Part shown: positions 1-8,662 of the stretch, in pieces
How the letters are laid out: every line of letters starts with the position of its first letter
Numbering within the stretch: position 1 is the stretch's first letter
Assembly: GCA_027484085.1 (NCBI GenBank)
Contig: JAIXQF010000001.1
Location: 192,742 to 256,741 of the forward strand
Source: Actinomycetales bacterium
GTDB lineage: Bacteria > Actinomycetota > Actinomycetes > S36-B12 > UBA5976
Direction of reading: 5' to 3'
DNA: 64,000 nt
Notes under the pieces: model-generated
The model's database searches: none
What the model saw: only the letters and a program-made list of their open reading frames with translations
What the model was told of the DNA's origin: nothing
Program-made: the position numbers and the translations under genes

Positions 1-1445
1 AAGCCACCGTTTTCGTTGCACGCTTTAGTAACGGATTCACTTCGGTTACCTTTTGCCAGCATGACAAATGATCCACCGGCTTTTTGAAACCGGTCAACAT
101 ACGCGTCCATGCGACCTGCCGTAGTTGGACCAAAGGATCCTGATGCGTAGCCTTCTGGAGTTTTTGCTGGCCCCGCGTAATACACCGCGTGATCTTTGAA
201 GTACTGCGGCATTTCTTCGCCGCTTTCGATCATTTCTAAAATCTTTGCATGCGCTAAGTCGCGCGCAACAATCAATGGACCAGTTAGCGAAACTCGAGAC
301 TTAACAGGAAGCTTTGACAGCGTTTCGCGAATCTCTGACATTGGACGAGTTAAGTCAATGTTAATGACGTTGTCATCTAGATGTTCGTCGGTGATTTCAG
401 GCAAGAAACGAGCTGGATCAGTTTCGAGCTTTTCAATGTAGGCGCCCGTGGCGTCAATCTTTACTAGCGCTTGTCGATCTGCGGAACAAGATACAGCGAT
501 CGCGATCGGGCAGGAAGCGCCGTGACGAGGTAAGCGAATTACTCGAACATCATGGCAGAAATACTTTCCACCAAACTGCGCACCGATGCCAAAGTTCTGG
601 GTGAGTTTGAGGATCTCTGCTTCCATTTCAAGATCTCGGTATCCGTTGCCGTCAGGTCCGCCGCTAATCGGCAGCGAGTCCAAATACTTCGTGCTGGCAA
701 GTTTAGAAACTTTCAGAGCGTATTCAGCACTTGTCCCACCCACGACAATTGCTAGGTGGTACGGCGGACAAGCCGAAGTTCCGATGAGTCGCAATTTCTC
801 ATCCATAAACCGCAAGAAACTTTCGTGATTTAAGACTGCCTTAGTTTCTTGATAGAGATAGCTTTTGTTCGCACTGCCACCGCCCTTTGCGATGAAAAGC
901 ATTTCGTAAGCATTTTCATGTCCTGGCTTAGTGTCTGAATAGATTTCAATCTGAGCTGGCAAATTATCGCCGGTGTTTTTCTCGTCCCACATGTTCATAG
1001 GCGAAAGTTGGGAATAACGAAGATTGAGTTTTTGGTAAGCGTCATAGATGCCACGACTGATCGCAACTTCATCTGGACCCTCAGTCAGAATCTGGGAACC
1101 TCTTTTTGCGCTAACAATTGCGGTTCCAGTGTCTTGGCACATCGGCAAAACACCGCCGGCGGCGATATTGGCATTCTTCATTAAATCGATCGCAACGAAT
1201 CTGTCATTTGGAGATGCGGTTGGGTCGTCAATGATTTTCTTAAGTTGCTCGAGATGGCCGGTTCTCAGGTAGTGCGAAATATCATGGATGGCTTCGTAGG
1301 CAACTTTTTCTAACACGCTGTTTTCAATGTTAAGAAATGTCCGATCACCGACCGTGGTAGTGGTTATTCCTTCAGTAGTAATCAACCGGTACTCAGGGTC
1401 ATTTTGCGCCAACGGCAGAATTTCGGTGTAGTTAAACGAGCTCAT
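1..1445 (-). CDS. fum: Class I (iron-sulfur) fumarate hydratase, C-terminus beyond the window
   Basis: Interconverts fumarate and malate in the TCA cycle in the cytoplasm, using an oxygen-sensitive [4Fe-4S] cluster. The frame is open from ATG at 1445 to the left edge (about 481 codons; family about 550). Visible motifs: PMCQDTGTA with Cys103, TSACPPYH with Cys226, YFCHD (Cys297) followed by HGASCP and SCSADR, then the beta-domain segment GNRSE..TKAC.ENGG just before the edge, where the family continues FYLGSIGG. Three of these cysteines should hold the cluster. TAGGCT lies exactly 6 nt upstream of the ATG, so the mRNA may be leaderless. Some actinobacteria instead carry the unrelated iron-free class II enzyme. 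Confidence 0.95.
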   Translation of the reverse strand, partial: MSSFNYTEILPLAQNDPEYRLITTEGITTTTVGDRTFLNIENSVLEKVAYEAIHDISHYLRTGHLEQLKKIIDDPTASPNDRFVAIDLMKNANIAAGGVLPMCQDTGTAIVSAKRGSQILTEGPDEVAISRGIYDAYQKLNLRYSQLSPMNMWDEKNTGDNLPAQIEIYSDTKPGHENAYEMLFIAKGGGSANKSYLYQETKAVLNHESFLRFMDEKLRLIGTSACPPYHLAIVVGGTSAEYALKVSKLASTKYLDSLPISGGPDGNGYRDLEMEAEILKLTQNFGIGAQFGGKYFCHDVRVIRLPRHGASCPIAIAVSCSADRQALVKIDATGAYIEKLETDPARFLPEITDEHLDDNVINIDLTRPMSEIRETLSKLPVKSRVSLTGPLIVARDLAHAKILEMIESGEEMPQYFKDHAVYYAGPAKTPEGYASGSFGPTTAGRMDAYVDRFQKAGGSFVMLAKGNRSESVTKACNENGG

Positions 1446-1451
1446 ATGGTT

Positions 1452-1457
1452 AGCCTA
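1452..1457 (-). promoter_or_regulatory. Putative leaderless -10 box of fum
   Basis: TAGGCT followed by 6 nt and then the ATG at 1445. This matches the TANNNT-N6-start arrangement repeated at many genes in the window. Confidence 0.5.
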
Positions 1458-1529
1458 ATCCGTTTTTGGAATTGCATTCGTTGGGACCGTGCCAGAGCGG
1501 ACTTGGGATAAAGCGGGCAAACTAGAGGT

Positions 1530-2075
1530 ATGGCTAACAAAAAACCAAGAGGGCGTGAGACCGCTTGGGACATGGTGTTGTCTATGAGTGCGGTTATCGC
1601 AACAGTTGGCGTAATTATGTTGCTGGCGTGGCGACCCCAAGAAGAAGTCAAGCAACGTGTTGATTATGAAGCTGCAGTCGCGAGTGCCGTTATTGCACAG
1701 ACCTGGCCAATTTCGATTCCGAAAACAGTGCCGACTGGTTATGAGGCTTCAAGTGCTCGACTCGAGCCTGAGTCTTATGGCGATTCAGGTGACATCCGTT
1801 GGATTTTAGGATTCCAAACGAGCGCTGACGAATATGTCTCACTGTGGCAAAGCGATGGCCCAGTTGGCCCAGTAGTTTCAGCAGCGACGAATAGTGCTGT
1901 GTGCGAAGCCTCAGAAATGATAAATGGTTCTACTTGGCAAAAGTGTGAAATTGAAAAACCACTTACCCGGGCATTTGTAAAAACCGAAGGCGATGTGACA
2001 TCAATCGTTTCTGGTACCGCGCAATGGGACGAACTTTTGCGGTTTGCCGAATCATTAGTGCTCGCAAAACCATAG
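1530..2075 (+). CDS. DUF4245 family membrane-anchored protein
   Basis: A 181-residue protein of unknown function, restricted to actinobacteria as far as I know. Residues about 13-35 form a single N-terminal membrane segment that ends in a WRP motif, followed by an extracytoplasmic domain of about 140 residues containing two cysteines (in SAVCEAS and WQKCEIE) that could form a disulfide. In mycobacteria the homologue sits near glpX and fum; here fum is divergent next door and glpX is not present. The hexamer CAAACT lies 6 nt before the ATG and may be a weak leaderless -10. Its last codon overlaps the promoter proposed for xseB. Confidence 0.75.
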   Translation: MANKKPRGRETAWDMVLSMSAVIATVGVIMLLAWRPQEEVKQRVDYEAAVASAVIAQTWPISIPKTVPTGYEASSARLEPESYGDSGDIRWILGFQTSADEYVSLWQSDGPVGPVVSAATNSAVCEASEMINGSTWQKCEIEKPLTRAFVKTEGDVTSIVSGTAQWDELLRFAESLVLAKP

Positions 2076-2078
2076 AAT
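2073..2078 (+). promoter_or_regulatory. Putative leaderless -10 box of xseB
   Basis: TAGAAT, which includes the TAG stop codon of the DUF4245 gene, ends exactly 6 nt before the xseB ATG at 2085. Confidence 0.5.
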
Positions 2079-2084
2079 CTTGAT

Positions 2085-2300
2085 ATGGCTAAAGATCAAT
2101 CTTCGGAACTATCTTACGAAGCAGCAAAGTCTCAGTTGGACGAAATCGTTACTCGACTTGAAGACAAAGACCTTCCACTAGATGACATGGTGACATTGTG
2201 GGAGCAAGGCGAAAAACTTGCAGCGATCTGCGAAGAACGTCTTGCCGGAGCTAAAGCTCGCCTAGAAGCCTTGCGGCCAAGCCAAACCGAACAGGATTAG
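2085..2300 (+). CDS. xseB: Exodeoxyribonuclease VII small subunit
   Basis: Small subunit of exonuclease VII, which degrades single-stranded DNA together with XseA. The 71-residue length and the pattern LSYEAAKSQLDEIVTRLE...LPLDDMVTLWEQGEKL are typical. Unusually, xseB does not lie in one operon with xseA: the two genes are convergent and their stop codons share four bases (TTAG at 2297-2300). Translation appears to start on a leaderless transcript from TAGAAT at 2073. Confidence 0.93.
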   Translation: MAKDQSSELSYEAAKSQLDEIVTRLEDKDLPLDDMVTLWEQGEKLAAICEERLAGAKARLEALRPSQTEQD

Positions 2301-3520
2301 TTTTCGGTAACGCGCGTTACCAAATCACCATCGGCAAACTTGATTTGAAGTTCATCGCCAGGATTAACGCTGGTAATACTTGTAATTATTTGATGATTTG
2401 AATCACGAACAATTGAAAAGCCTCGTTCTAAAGTTCCTTGTGGAGACAATGCCCGCAATGTAGCTCTTGAACCATTCAAGTGAGCGCTTTCTAGGGCAAT
2501 GAAATTTTTTACCTTCACGTGCATTGCATTACGCAGGCCAGTGTTTTCGGTAAGGCGTTGTGAAATCAAAGTTGCCGGTGAAGCAAGTGCGGGGCGATTT
2601 CGAGTCAACGCTAACTGTTGCTCCAAGCGGGTAATTCCAGTTAAGACAAGAGTTTGTAGTCTGGCACGAGAATTTCTGAGATCAGAGATTTCTTGCAGTA
2701 CGTCAGGAACAATTTTGCGAGCTGCATCAGTTGGCGTTGAAGCTCGGTAATCCGCAACGTAGTCAATCAGTGGCCGATCTTCTTCGTGACCAATTGCAGC
2801 AACAACTGGGGTATCGATTCCGGCAACAACGCGAATCAAAGATTCATCGCTAAACGGCAGCAGATCTTCAAATGCGCCACCACCACGGGCGACGACAATT
2901 ACATCGATGTCAGCTATGGCATCGAGTTCGGTTAATGCAGCGCTAACTTGGCGAACGCAGTTGACGCCTTGGACTGCAACTTCTCGTACTTCAAACTGAA
3001 CATCCGGCCAGCGACGCTTTGCATTTTCAATTACGTCGTGCATCGCGTCACTTGCTTGACCGCAAATTAGACCAATCCGACGTGGCAAGAAAGGTAGAGG
3101 CTTTTTTCGGTCTTCATTGAATAAACCCTCGGCTGCGAGTAGATTTCGCAAGGCTTCAAGTCGAGCCATAAGTTCGCCGATACCCACCGCGCGCATTTGC
3201 AAAACTTTGAACTGTAGCGATCCGCGTTTGGCCCACCAATCGGCTTTAACCTGAACAAGGACACGACTACCTTGTTCAACAGTTGTTGCTAGAGAATCCA
3301 TGACGCCTGAAGCCATATAGAGCGACAGTGAAACATCGCGATCGGTATCGCGCAGCGATAAATAAGTCAGACCTTTTCTCGGGTTCACTTCGGCAAGTTG
3401 CCCTTCGACCCAAATGGTTCCCAGACGGCCGATGTATTCGCCAATCATCGTGCTTACCGAATGAACAGCCAATGGGGACTCTGGTTCGAGCCCGGCCTTT
3501 GCTGAATCCATCTGGTCCAT
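2297..3520 (-). CDS. xseA: Exodeoxyribonuclease VII large subunit
   Basis: Catalytic subunit of exonuclease VII (407 residues). An N-terminal OB-fold (about residues 20-115, WVEGQLAEVN...GLTYLSLRD) is followed by the exonuclease domain with the conserved segments GLICGQASDAMHDV, VVARGGGAFEDLLPFSDE, AIGHEEDRPLIDYVADYRASTPTDAA, and the C-terminal LERGFSIVRD. The start chosen is ATG 3520; an in-frame ATG four codons further in is possible. CACAAT lies 6 nt upstream. The last codons contain the 16-bp palindrome GGTAACGCGCGTTACC at 2306-2321, which may help to end convergent transcription with xseB. Confidence 0.95.
   Translation of the reverse strand: MDQMDSAKAGLEPESPLAVHSVSTMIGEYIGRLGTIWVEGQLAEVNPRKGLTYLSLRDTDRDVSLSLYMASGVMDSLATTVEQGSRVLVQVKADWWAKRGSLQFKVLQMRAVGIGELMARLEALRNLLAAEGLFNEDRKKPLPFLPRRIGLICGQASDAMHDVIENAKRRWPDVQFEVREVAVQGVNCVRQVSAALTELDAIADIDVIVVARGGGAFEDLLPFSDESLIRVVAGIDTPVVAAIGHEEDRPLIDYVADYRASTPTDAARKIVPDVLQEISDLRNSRARLQTLVLTGITRLEQQLALTRNRPALASPATLISQRLTENTGLRNAMHVKVKNFIALESAHLNGSRATLRALSPQGTLERGFSIVRDSNHQIITSITSVNPGDELQIKFADGDLVTRVTEN
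2306..2321. repeat. 16-bp perfect palindrome at the convergent xseB/xseA ends
   Basis: GGTAACGCGCGTTACC is its own reverse complement and lies a few bases inside the 3' end of xseA, next to the shared stop codons. It could form a short hairpin in either transcript. There is no T-run, so a role in termination is only inferred. Confidence 0.4.
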
Positions 3521-3568
3521 GGATCTATTGTGCCTAATGTCAGAAAGCGCAAAGGGTAGGCGCGGGCT

Positions 3569-3574
3569 TACGAT
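3569..3574 (+). promoter_or_regulatory. Putative leaderless -10 box of ispH
   Basis: TACGAT, then AGGAGT (6 nt), then GTG at 3581. The six bases between could also be read as a Shine-Dalgarno sequence, but one touching the start codon would be badly spaced, which favours the promoter reading. Confidence 0.5.
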
Positions 3575-3580
3575 AGGAGT

Positions 3581-4546
3581 GTGAGTGAAACTAAGAAACG
3601 AGTCCTACTAGCAAAGCCACGTGGCTACTGTGCTGGTGTTGATCGAGCCGTTGTGACTGTGGAAAAGGCCTTGGCCGTTCATGGCGCACCAATTTATGTT
3701 CGTAAAGAGATTGTTCACAATAAATATGTAGTTACTGAACTCGAAGCTATGGGTGCAATTTTCGTAGACGAGACTGATGAAGTTCCTGAAGGTGCCACTG
3801 TTGTATTTAGCGCACACGGAGTTTCCCCAGCCGTTCATGATGAAGCAGCACAGCGCAATCTAAAAACAATTGACGCAACGTGCCCGTTGGTAACTAAAGT
3901 TCACTCCGAAGCTCGCCGCTTTGCATCTGATGATTATCAAATCCTCTTCATTGGACACGAAGGTCATGAAGAAGTCGAAGGCACAATGGGCGAGGCTCCA
4001 GCAAACATGACTTTGGTTGATGGACCGGCGCATGTTCAAGAAATTGAGATTGATCCCAATCGACCTGTTGCCTGGCTTTCCCAAACCACACTTTCAGTAG
4101 ATGAAACTCTCGAGACAGTAGATCTTCTGCGCACTAAGTTCCCAAACTTGATTGATCCACCGAGTGATGACATTTGTTACGCGACTCAGAATCGTCAAAA
4201 AGCCGTTAAAGAAATTTCACAGGCTTGCGATGTAATGCTTGTTGTTGGATCAGCAAATTCCTCAAACACGGTTCGTTTAGTTGACGTAGCGCTTGAAGCA
4301 GGAGCTGGAGCCGCTTATCGTGTCGATTTTGCAGCTGAAATCGATGAGGCTTGGTTGACCGATGCGCAAACAGTTGGATTAACCAGCGGTGCATCAGTCC
4401 CAGAAATTTTGGTTAATGGTGTTTTGGCATGGCTAGCTGAACGTGGCTATGCCGAAGTCGAAGAAGTAGAAACCATTGAAGAGCACTTGATTTTTGCGTT
4501 ACCACCAGAGTTGCGCCGCGACATCAAGGCCGCCGGCCGCGCCTAA
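3581..4546 (+). CDS. ispH: 4-hydroxy-3-methylbut-2-enyl diphosphate reductase
   Basis: Last step of the methylerythritol phosphate pathway, giving IPP and DMAPP in the cytoplasm; an iron-sulfur enzyme. The 321 residues match the family. Cluster cysteines are visible at Cys17 (KPRGYCAGV), Cys101 (DATCPLVT) and Cys199 ([11 protein letters not shown]), and [10 protein letters not shown] is the substrate-binding loop. The GTG start is fixed by the family N-terminus. Its 3' end overlaps the convergent DUF6542-like gene by 23 bp. In M. tuberculosis the homologue also lies between xseA and ychF. Confidence 0.96.
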   Translation: MSETKKRVLLAKPRGYCAGVDRAVVTVEKALAVHGAPIYVRKEIVHNKYVVTELEAMGAIFVDETDEVPEGATVVFSAHGVSPAVHDEAAQRNLKTIDATCPLVTKVHSEARRFASDDYQILFIGHEGHEEVEGTMGEAPANMTLVDGPAHVQEIEIDPNRPVAWLSQTTLSVDETLETVDLLRTKFPNLIDPPSDDICYATQNRQKAVKEISQACDVMLVVGSANSSNTVRLVDVALEAGAGAAYRVDFAAEIDEAWLTDAQTVGLTSGASVPEILVNGVLAWLAERGYAEVEEVETIEEHLIFALPPELRRDIKAAGRA

Positions 4547-4934
4547 TTAGTGCGACAGCAGCACTTAATGCAGTAGCGCTCAAGATCCACCAAGCATGCA
4601 TTGCCAAACCGTATGCAAGGTGAAGAACTTGCTCTCGCAAAAACGATCCGCCGCGCATTGGGGCGAACTGTCCCGTAGTCAAAATCGCCAGCGTCCAAGC
4701 AATTGGCACGACCCATATCCCAGCTTGATAATCCGACTTTCTAACTTTTAATGCAGCGATCAAGCCAACTACCACGATGCCAACATTTGAAATAATTCCG
4801 ATTTTCCCGCTAGACCAAATGTCCACCGCCACCACAATCATCATGGAAACGCTAGTTAGAACGATTACTCCTGGATAGGTCAATCCTTTCAGGGATGGAG
4901 CACTTTCCGAAGGCTCCGTAATTGTGTTTGCCAT
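4524..4934 (-). CDS. DUF6542-like small membrane protein
   Basis: A 136-residue protein with four hydrophobic stretches (about residues 22-41, 46-62, 73-87 and 107-129) and a basic C-terminus ending RRGRRP. Function is unknown. Position between ispH and ychF and the membrane pattern fit the actinobacterial DUF6542 proteins; this family assignment rests on context and appearance. TACGTT lies exactly 6 nt before the ATG. Confidence 0.7.
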   Translation of the reverse strand: MANTITEPSESAPSLKGLTYPGVIVLTSVSMMIVVAVDIWSSGKIGIISNVGIVVVGLIAALKVRKSDYQAGIWVVPIAWTLAILTTGQFAPMRGGSFLREQVLHLAYGLAMHAWWILSATALSAAVALIRRGRRP

Positions 4935-4940
4935 GGATTA

Positions 4941-4946
4941 AACGTA
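4941..4946 (-). promoter_or_regulatory. Putative leaderless -10 box of the DUF6542-like gene
   Basis: TACGTT on the minus strand, followed by TAATCC (6 nt) and the ATG at 4934. Confidence 0.45.
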
Positions 4947-5000
4947 TCGGGTCTAGGGGGAGTCTGAAAGAAGGTGCATATACGGCTACGCTTATGTGCC

Positions 5001-6074
5001 GTGGCCCTAACTATCGGAATCGTCGGATTACCCAACGTCGGAAAGTCGACTTTGTTTAACGCACTAACGAAAAACAATGTCCTCGCGGCAAATTACCCAT
5101 TTGCCACAATTGAGCCAAATACTGGCGTAGTTGAAGTACCAGATTCTCGCCTTCCAGTGCTAGCCGGAATCTTTAACTCAGAACGAATCTTGCCGGCAAC
5201 CGTGACATTCGTAGACATTGCGGGAATTGTGCGCGGTGCAAGCGAAGGTGAAGGACTGGGAAATAAGTTCTTGGCCAACATTCGGGAGTCCGAAGCTATT
5301 TGCCAGGTAATTCGAGCATTTAAAGATCCTGATGTGGTTCACGTTGATGGTGCGATTTCACCAAAAGATGACATTGAAACTATCAACACCGAATTGATTT
5401 TGGCTGATATGCAAACTCTTGAAAAAGCTATGCCGAGATTGTTAAAAGAATCCCGACTTGATAAGTCAAAAGCGGAGTCATTAGCAACCGCAGAAAAGGC
5501 AGTTGAAATTCTCAACTCAGGAAAAACGATTTTCGAATCTGGTCTTGACTACGAACCGATCAGGGAACTGTTCTTGCTAACTGCGAAACCATTCCTATAT
5601 GTATTCAATCTTGATGAAGATGAATTGACAGACGAGGCACTGAAAAAAGAGTTAAGCGCGTTAGTCGCTCCGGTTGAGGCGGTGTTCATGAATGCGAAGC
5701 TGGAGGCTGAGCTTGGTGAACTTCCTGAAGACGAGGCCCTGGAGCTTTTACAGTCAGTTGGTCAACAAGAAAGCGGAATTGCGATTCTGTCACGTGTTGG
5801 ATTCAAAACCTTGGGACTACAAACATATTTGACTGCTGGCCCTAAGGAATCGCGAGCCTGGACAATTCCAGTTGGGGCAACTGCGCCAGAAGCTGCTGGT
5901 GTGATTCATACCGATTTCCAAAAAGGATTTATCAAAGCTGAGATCGTTGCCTTCGAAGACTTAGTGTCTGCGGGATCTGTTGCTGAGGCGAAAGCTAAAG
6001 GCAAAGTCCGCATGGAAGGCAAAGAGTATGTGATGGTTGATGGGGATGTCGTTGAATTCAGGTTCAACGTTTAG
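5001..6074 (+). CDS. ychF: Redox-regulated ribosome-binding ATPase YchF
   Basis: Obg-family P-loop protein that binds ribosomes and prefers ATP to GTP; cytoplasmic. GTG at 5001 gives the family start (M)ALTIGIVGLPNVGKST, so I prefer it to an in-frame ATG at 4974 that would add nine unrelated residues. P-loop at residues 9-17; DIAGIVRGASEGEGLGNKFL is the switch II/G3 region; NLDE replaces the GTP-specific NKxD, as usual in this family; the C-terminal TGS-like domain ends VEFRFNV. 357 residues, normal length. TACGCT lies 8 nt before the GTG. The stop codon lies inside a 17-bp-stem hairpin followed by a tandem duplication. Confidence 0.95.
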   Translation: MALTIGIVGLPNVGKSTLFNALTKNNVLAANYPFATIEPNTGVVEVPDSRLPVLAGIFNSERILPATVTFVDIAGIVRGASEGEGLGNKFLANIRESEAICQVIRAFKDPDVVHVDGAISPKDDIETINTELILADMQTLEKAMPRLLKESRLDKSKAESLATAEKAVEILNSGKTIFESGLDYEPIRELFLLTAKPFLYVFNLDEDELTDEALKKELSALVAPVEAVFMNAKLEAELGELPEDEALELLQSVGQQESGIAILSRVGFKTLGLQTYLTAGPKESRAWTIPVGATAPEAAGVIHTDFQKGFIKAEIVAFEDLVSAGSVAEAKAKGKVRMEGKEYVMVDGDVVEFRFNV

Positions 6075-6090
6075 TTGAACCTGAATTCAA
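6052..6090 (+). terminator. Long hairpin spanning the ychF stop codon
   Basis: A perfect 17-bp stem (6052-6068 with 6074-6090) and a 5-nt loop. The left arm encodes the last codons of ychF, and the TAG stop (6072-6074) sits at the loop and right-arm junction. There is no T-run after it, so it is not a classical intrinsic terminator. It may mark or protect the mRNA 3' end. The same layout recurs at 25697 and 35074. Confidence 0.6.
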
Positions 6091-6188
6091 CAATAAACAG
6101 AGTTGAATTAAATTAGGTGTCAACGTTTAGTTGAACCTGAATTCAACAATAAACAGAGTTGAATTAAATTAGGTGTCAACGTCTAGTT
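6064..6188 (+). repeat. 56-bp tandem duplication downstream of ychF
   Basis: Copies start at 6064, 6120 and 6176 with an exact 56-bp period. The first two are identical; the third is a partial copy (TCAACGTCTAGTT). The unit contains the right arm of the stop-codon hairpin plus a second inverted pair (AATTCAAC/GTTGAATT). The repeat therefore starts inside ychF's last codons and fills the spacer before the next gene. Confidence 0.9.
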
Positions 6189-6199
6189 AGTTACAGGGA

Positions 6200-6685
6200 A
6201 TGAAGATGGCTGAATTTCTATACTCAGTTGAACGTGAGTATCCAGTTTCGATAAAAACGATGTGGCAGGCCTGGACAAGCTCTGATGCTTTGCAAAGCTG
6301 GTATCACCCAGTTGACTTGAAGTGCCTTCCTAACAGTGTTGAAAACGAATCAGTAGTTGGTGGCATCTGGTCAGTATCGGTTGACGTTCCCGAACATAAC
6401 TTCGTTGCATATTTTTATGGCCGTTATACCAAGGTGATTGAAAACGAATTAATGCATCACACCATGTGTTACACACAGTCCAAGTCTGAGTGGGAAGCCC
6501 GAGATATGTCAGCGCCACATCATGATGTGGTTTTGGAATTTGAAGATCGCGCCGATAAATCATGGGTGAAATTCAGTCAGTTTGGCGAAATGCCTGCTGA
6601 ACAAATTGAGTTGACCAAAGCTGGAATGGAAAGCTATTTCGATTCACTTGCGAATTATTTGTCAGGTGACGATAAAACGCCTTGA
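6200..6685 (+). CDS. SRPBCC (AHSA1-like) domain protein
   Basis: A 161-residue single-domain protein whose N-terminus ([25 protein letters not shown]) is typical of Aha1/CalC-type START-like folds, which bind hydrophobic ligands or client proteins. No substrate can be read from the sequence. ATG at 6200 is used; the ATG at 6206 (MAEFLYS) is an equally good start, with AGGGA nearby upstream. It follows the tandem repeat after ychF and precedes typA. Confidence 0.75.
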   Translation: MKMAEFLYSVEREYPVSIKTMWQAWTSSDALQSWYHPVDLKCLPNSVENESVVGGIWSVSVDVPEHNFVAYFYGRYTKVIENELMHHTMCYTQSKSEWEARDMSAPHHDVVLEFEDRADKSWVKFSQFGEMPAEQIELTKAGMESYFDSLANYLSGDDKTP

Positions 6686-6768
6686 TTCTTCCCAAAGGTC
6701 TTTACCGCGCCATGGGATTCCACTAACGAAGCCTGATTTGCGTGGTCCATACTGCAACAAATCTCAAC

Positions 6769-6774
6769 TAGAAT
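6769..6774 (+). promoter_or_regulatory. Putative leaderless -10 box of typA
   Basis: TAGAAT ends 7 nt before the GTG at 6782. No Shine-Dalgarno sequence is evident at a useful spacing apart from AAGGA, which lies within the spacer itself. Confidence 0.5.
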
Positions 6775-6781
6775 AAGGACA

Positions 6782-8653
6782 GTGACCCAATCTGCTGTCC
6801 GCAACGACCTTCGAAATGTTGCCATTATTGCCCACGTTGACCATGGAAAAACCACACTTGTAGATGCCATGCTCTGGCAATCCGGTGCTTTCCGCGCAAA
6901 CCAAGATGTAAATGACCGTGTCATGGATTCGATGGACCTTGAGCGGGAAAAGGGAATTACCATCCTGGCCAAGAACACTGCGGTGCGATACGTAGGACCA
7001 GCTGCCCCAGAAGGTGGTGTCACACTCAACATCATTGATACCCCAGGCCACGCTGACTTTGGTGGCGAAGTTGAACGCGGACTAGAAATGGTCGATGGCG
7101 TAGTCCTACTTGTAGATGCAAGTGAAGGTCCACTGCCACAAACTCGTTTCGTACTTCGCAAGGCACTTCAGAAGCGACTTCCAGTAATTCTCTTGATCAA
7201 CAAAGTCGATCGCCCAGATGCGCGCATCGCTGAAGTTGTCGATGAGACTTACGAATTATTCTTCGACCTAGATGCTGACGAAGAACAGATTCAATTCCCA
7301 ATTGTTTACGCTTCCGCAAAAGCTGGCCGCGCTTCATTAACCCGTCCGGTTGATGGCGGCATGCCTGACGAAGAAAACCTAGAACCTTTGTTTGCCACTT
7401 TGATTGGAAGCATTCCCGCTCCAACATATGATCCGGAAGCACCACTACAGGCACACGTAACCAACCTTGACTCATCGCCTTACTTGGGCCGCTTGGCACT
7501 TTGCCGCGTAATCAACGGAAACATCAACAAGGGCCAACAGGTTGCTTGGATGAAGTCCGATGGCACAACCGAGCGCGGAAAAATTGTCGAACTTTTGATG
7601 ACTGAAGCACTTGATCGCGTACCTGTTGATTCAGCCGGGCCAGGTGACATCATTGCGGTCTCAGGTTTTGAAACGATTACAATTGGCGAAACTTTAGCCG
7701 ATCCAGAAAATCCGGTTGCGCTGCCACTTTTCGTGATTGATGAGCCATCAATTTCGATGACTATTGGAATTAACAGCTCACCACTTGCTGGTGAGACTGG
7801 AAGCAAGGTAACTGCGCGTTTGCTTAAGACCCGCTTAGAAGCCGAACTTGTAGGTAACGTTTCAATCCGCGTTCTCGAAACTGAGCGCCCTGATACCTGG
7901 GAAGTCCAGGGTCGAGGCGAACTTCAGCTTGCCGTTCTGGTTGAACTAATGCGTCGCGAGAAATTTGAAATGACTGTTGGTAAACCACAGGTTGTAACCA
8001 AGGAAATTGGCGGCAAAGTTCATGAGCCAATGGAGCGTCTGACGATCGATGTGCCAGAGGATTACGTTGGCGTTGTGACCCAGTTACTTGGTTTGCGCAA
8101 AGGCCGACTTGAACAAATGGTCAATCACGGAACTGGCTGGGTTCGCATGGAATACGTTGTTCCAGCTCGTGGCCTAATTGGTTTCAGAACCGAATTCCTA
8201 ACCGAAACTCGCGGAACTGGTCTAATGCACCACATTTTCGAGAAGTATGAACCATGGTTTGGTGAATTACGCACTCGTCCATCTGGCTCTCTGGTATCCG
8301 ATCGACGTGGTGCTGTTACTTCATATGCTTGCTTTGGGTTACAAGAGCGTGGCACGCTATTTGTTTCTCCAACGACCGAAGTTTATGAAGGCATGATTGT
8401 GGGCGAAAATGCTCGCTCTGAGGACATGGATGTAAACGTAGTTCGCGAAAAAAAGCTTACAAACGTGCGTTCCGCAACCGGTGATGAACTTGAGCGACTT
8501 ATTCCAGCAAAGCAATTAAGTCTTGAACAAGCGTTGGAATTCTGTCGAGAAGATGAGTGCGTGGAGGTTACTCCTACTGCAGTTCGAATTCGCAAAGTTC
8601 ACTTGGCAAAGGTTGATCGCGATCGCAATCGTACGAAAGCGCGCAATAACTAG
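6782..8653 (+). CDS. typA: Ribosome-associated translational GTPase TypA/BipA
   Basis: EF-G-like GTPase implicated in ribosome assembly and stress or cold adaptation. 623 residues, usual length. G1 is AHVDHGKTT (residues 17-25), switch I has REKGITI, G3 [15 protein letters not shown]4 NKVDRPDAR. The C-terminal half carries the BipA-specific segments [23 protein letters not shown] and [17 protein letters not shown]-like text. The GTG start places the GTPase domain at its usual position. It heads a block of same-strand genes encoding a peptide ABC transporter; typA followed by a family-5 binding protein is also the mycobacterial order (typA-lpqW). Confidence 0.96.
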   Translation: MTQSAVRNDLRNVAIIAHVDHGKTTLVDAMLWQSGAFRANQDVNDRVMDSMDLEREKGITILAKNTAVRYVGPAAPEGGVTLNIIDTPGHADFGGEVERGLEMVDGVVLLVDASEGPLPQTRFVLRKALQKRLPVILLINKVDRPDARIAEVVDETYELFFDLDADEEQIQFPIVYASAKAGRASLTRPVDGGMPDEENLEPLFATLIGSIPAPTYDPEAPLQAHVTNLDSSPYLGRLALCRVINGNINKGQQVAWMKSDGTTERGKIVELLMTEALDRVPVDSAGPGDIIAVSGFETITIGETLADPENPVALPLFVIDEPSISMTIGINSSPLAGETGSKVTARLLKTRLEAELVGNVSIRVLETERPDTWEVQGRGELQLAVLVELMRREKFEMTVGKPQVVTKEIGGKVHEPMERLTIDVPEDYVGVVTQLLGLRKGRLEQMVNHGTGWVRMEYVVPARGLIGFRTEFLTETRGTGLMHHIFEKYEPWFGELRTRPSGSLVSDRRGAVTSYACFGLQERGTLFVSPTTEVYEGMIVGENARSEDMDVNVVREKKLTNVRSATGDELERLIPAKQLSLEQALEFCREDECVEVTPTAVRIRKVHLAKVDRDRNRTKARNN

Positions 8654-8662
8654 GGACGCAAA

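Noticed and set aside
4974-5000. Upstream ATG start for ychF
   Set aside because: Adds residues absent from YchF proteins; GTG 5001 gives the conserved N-terminus.
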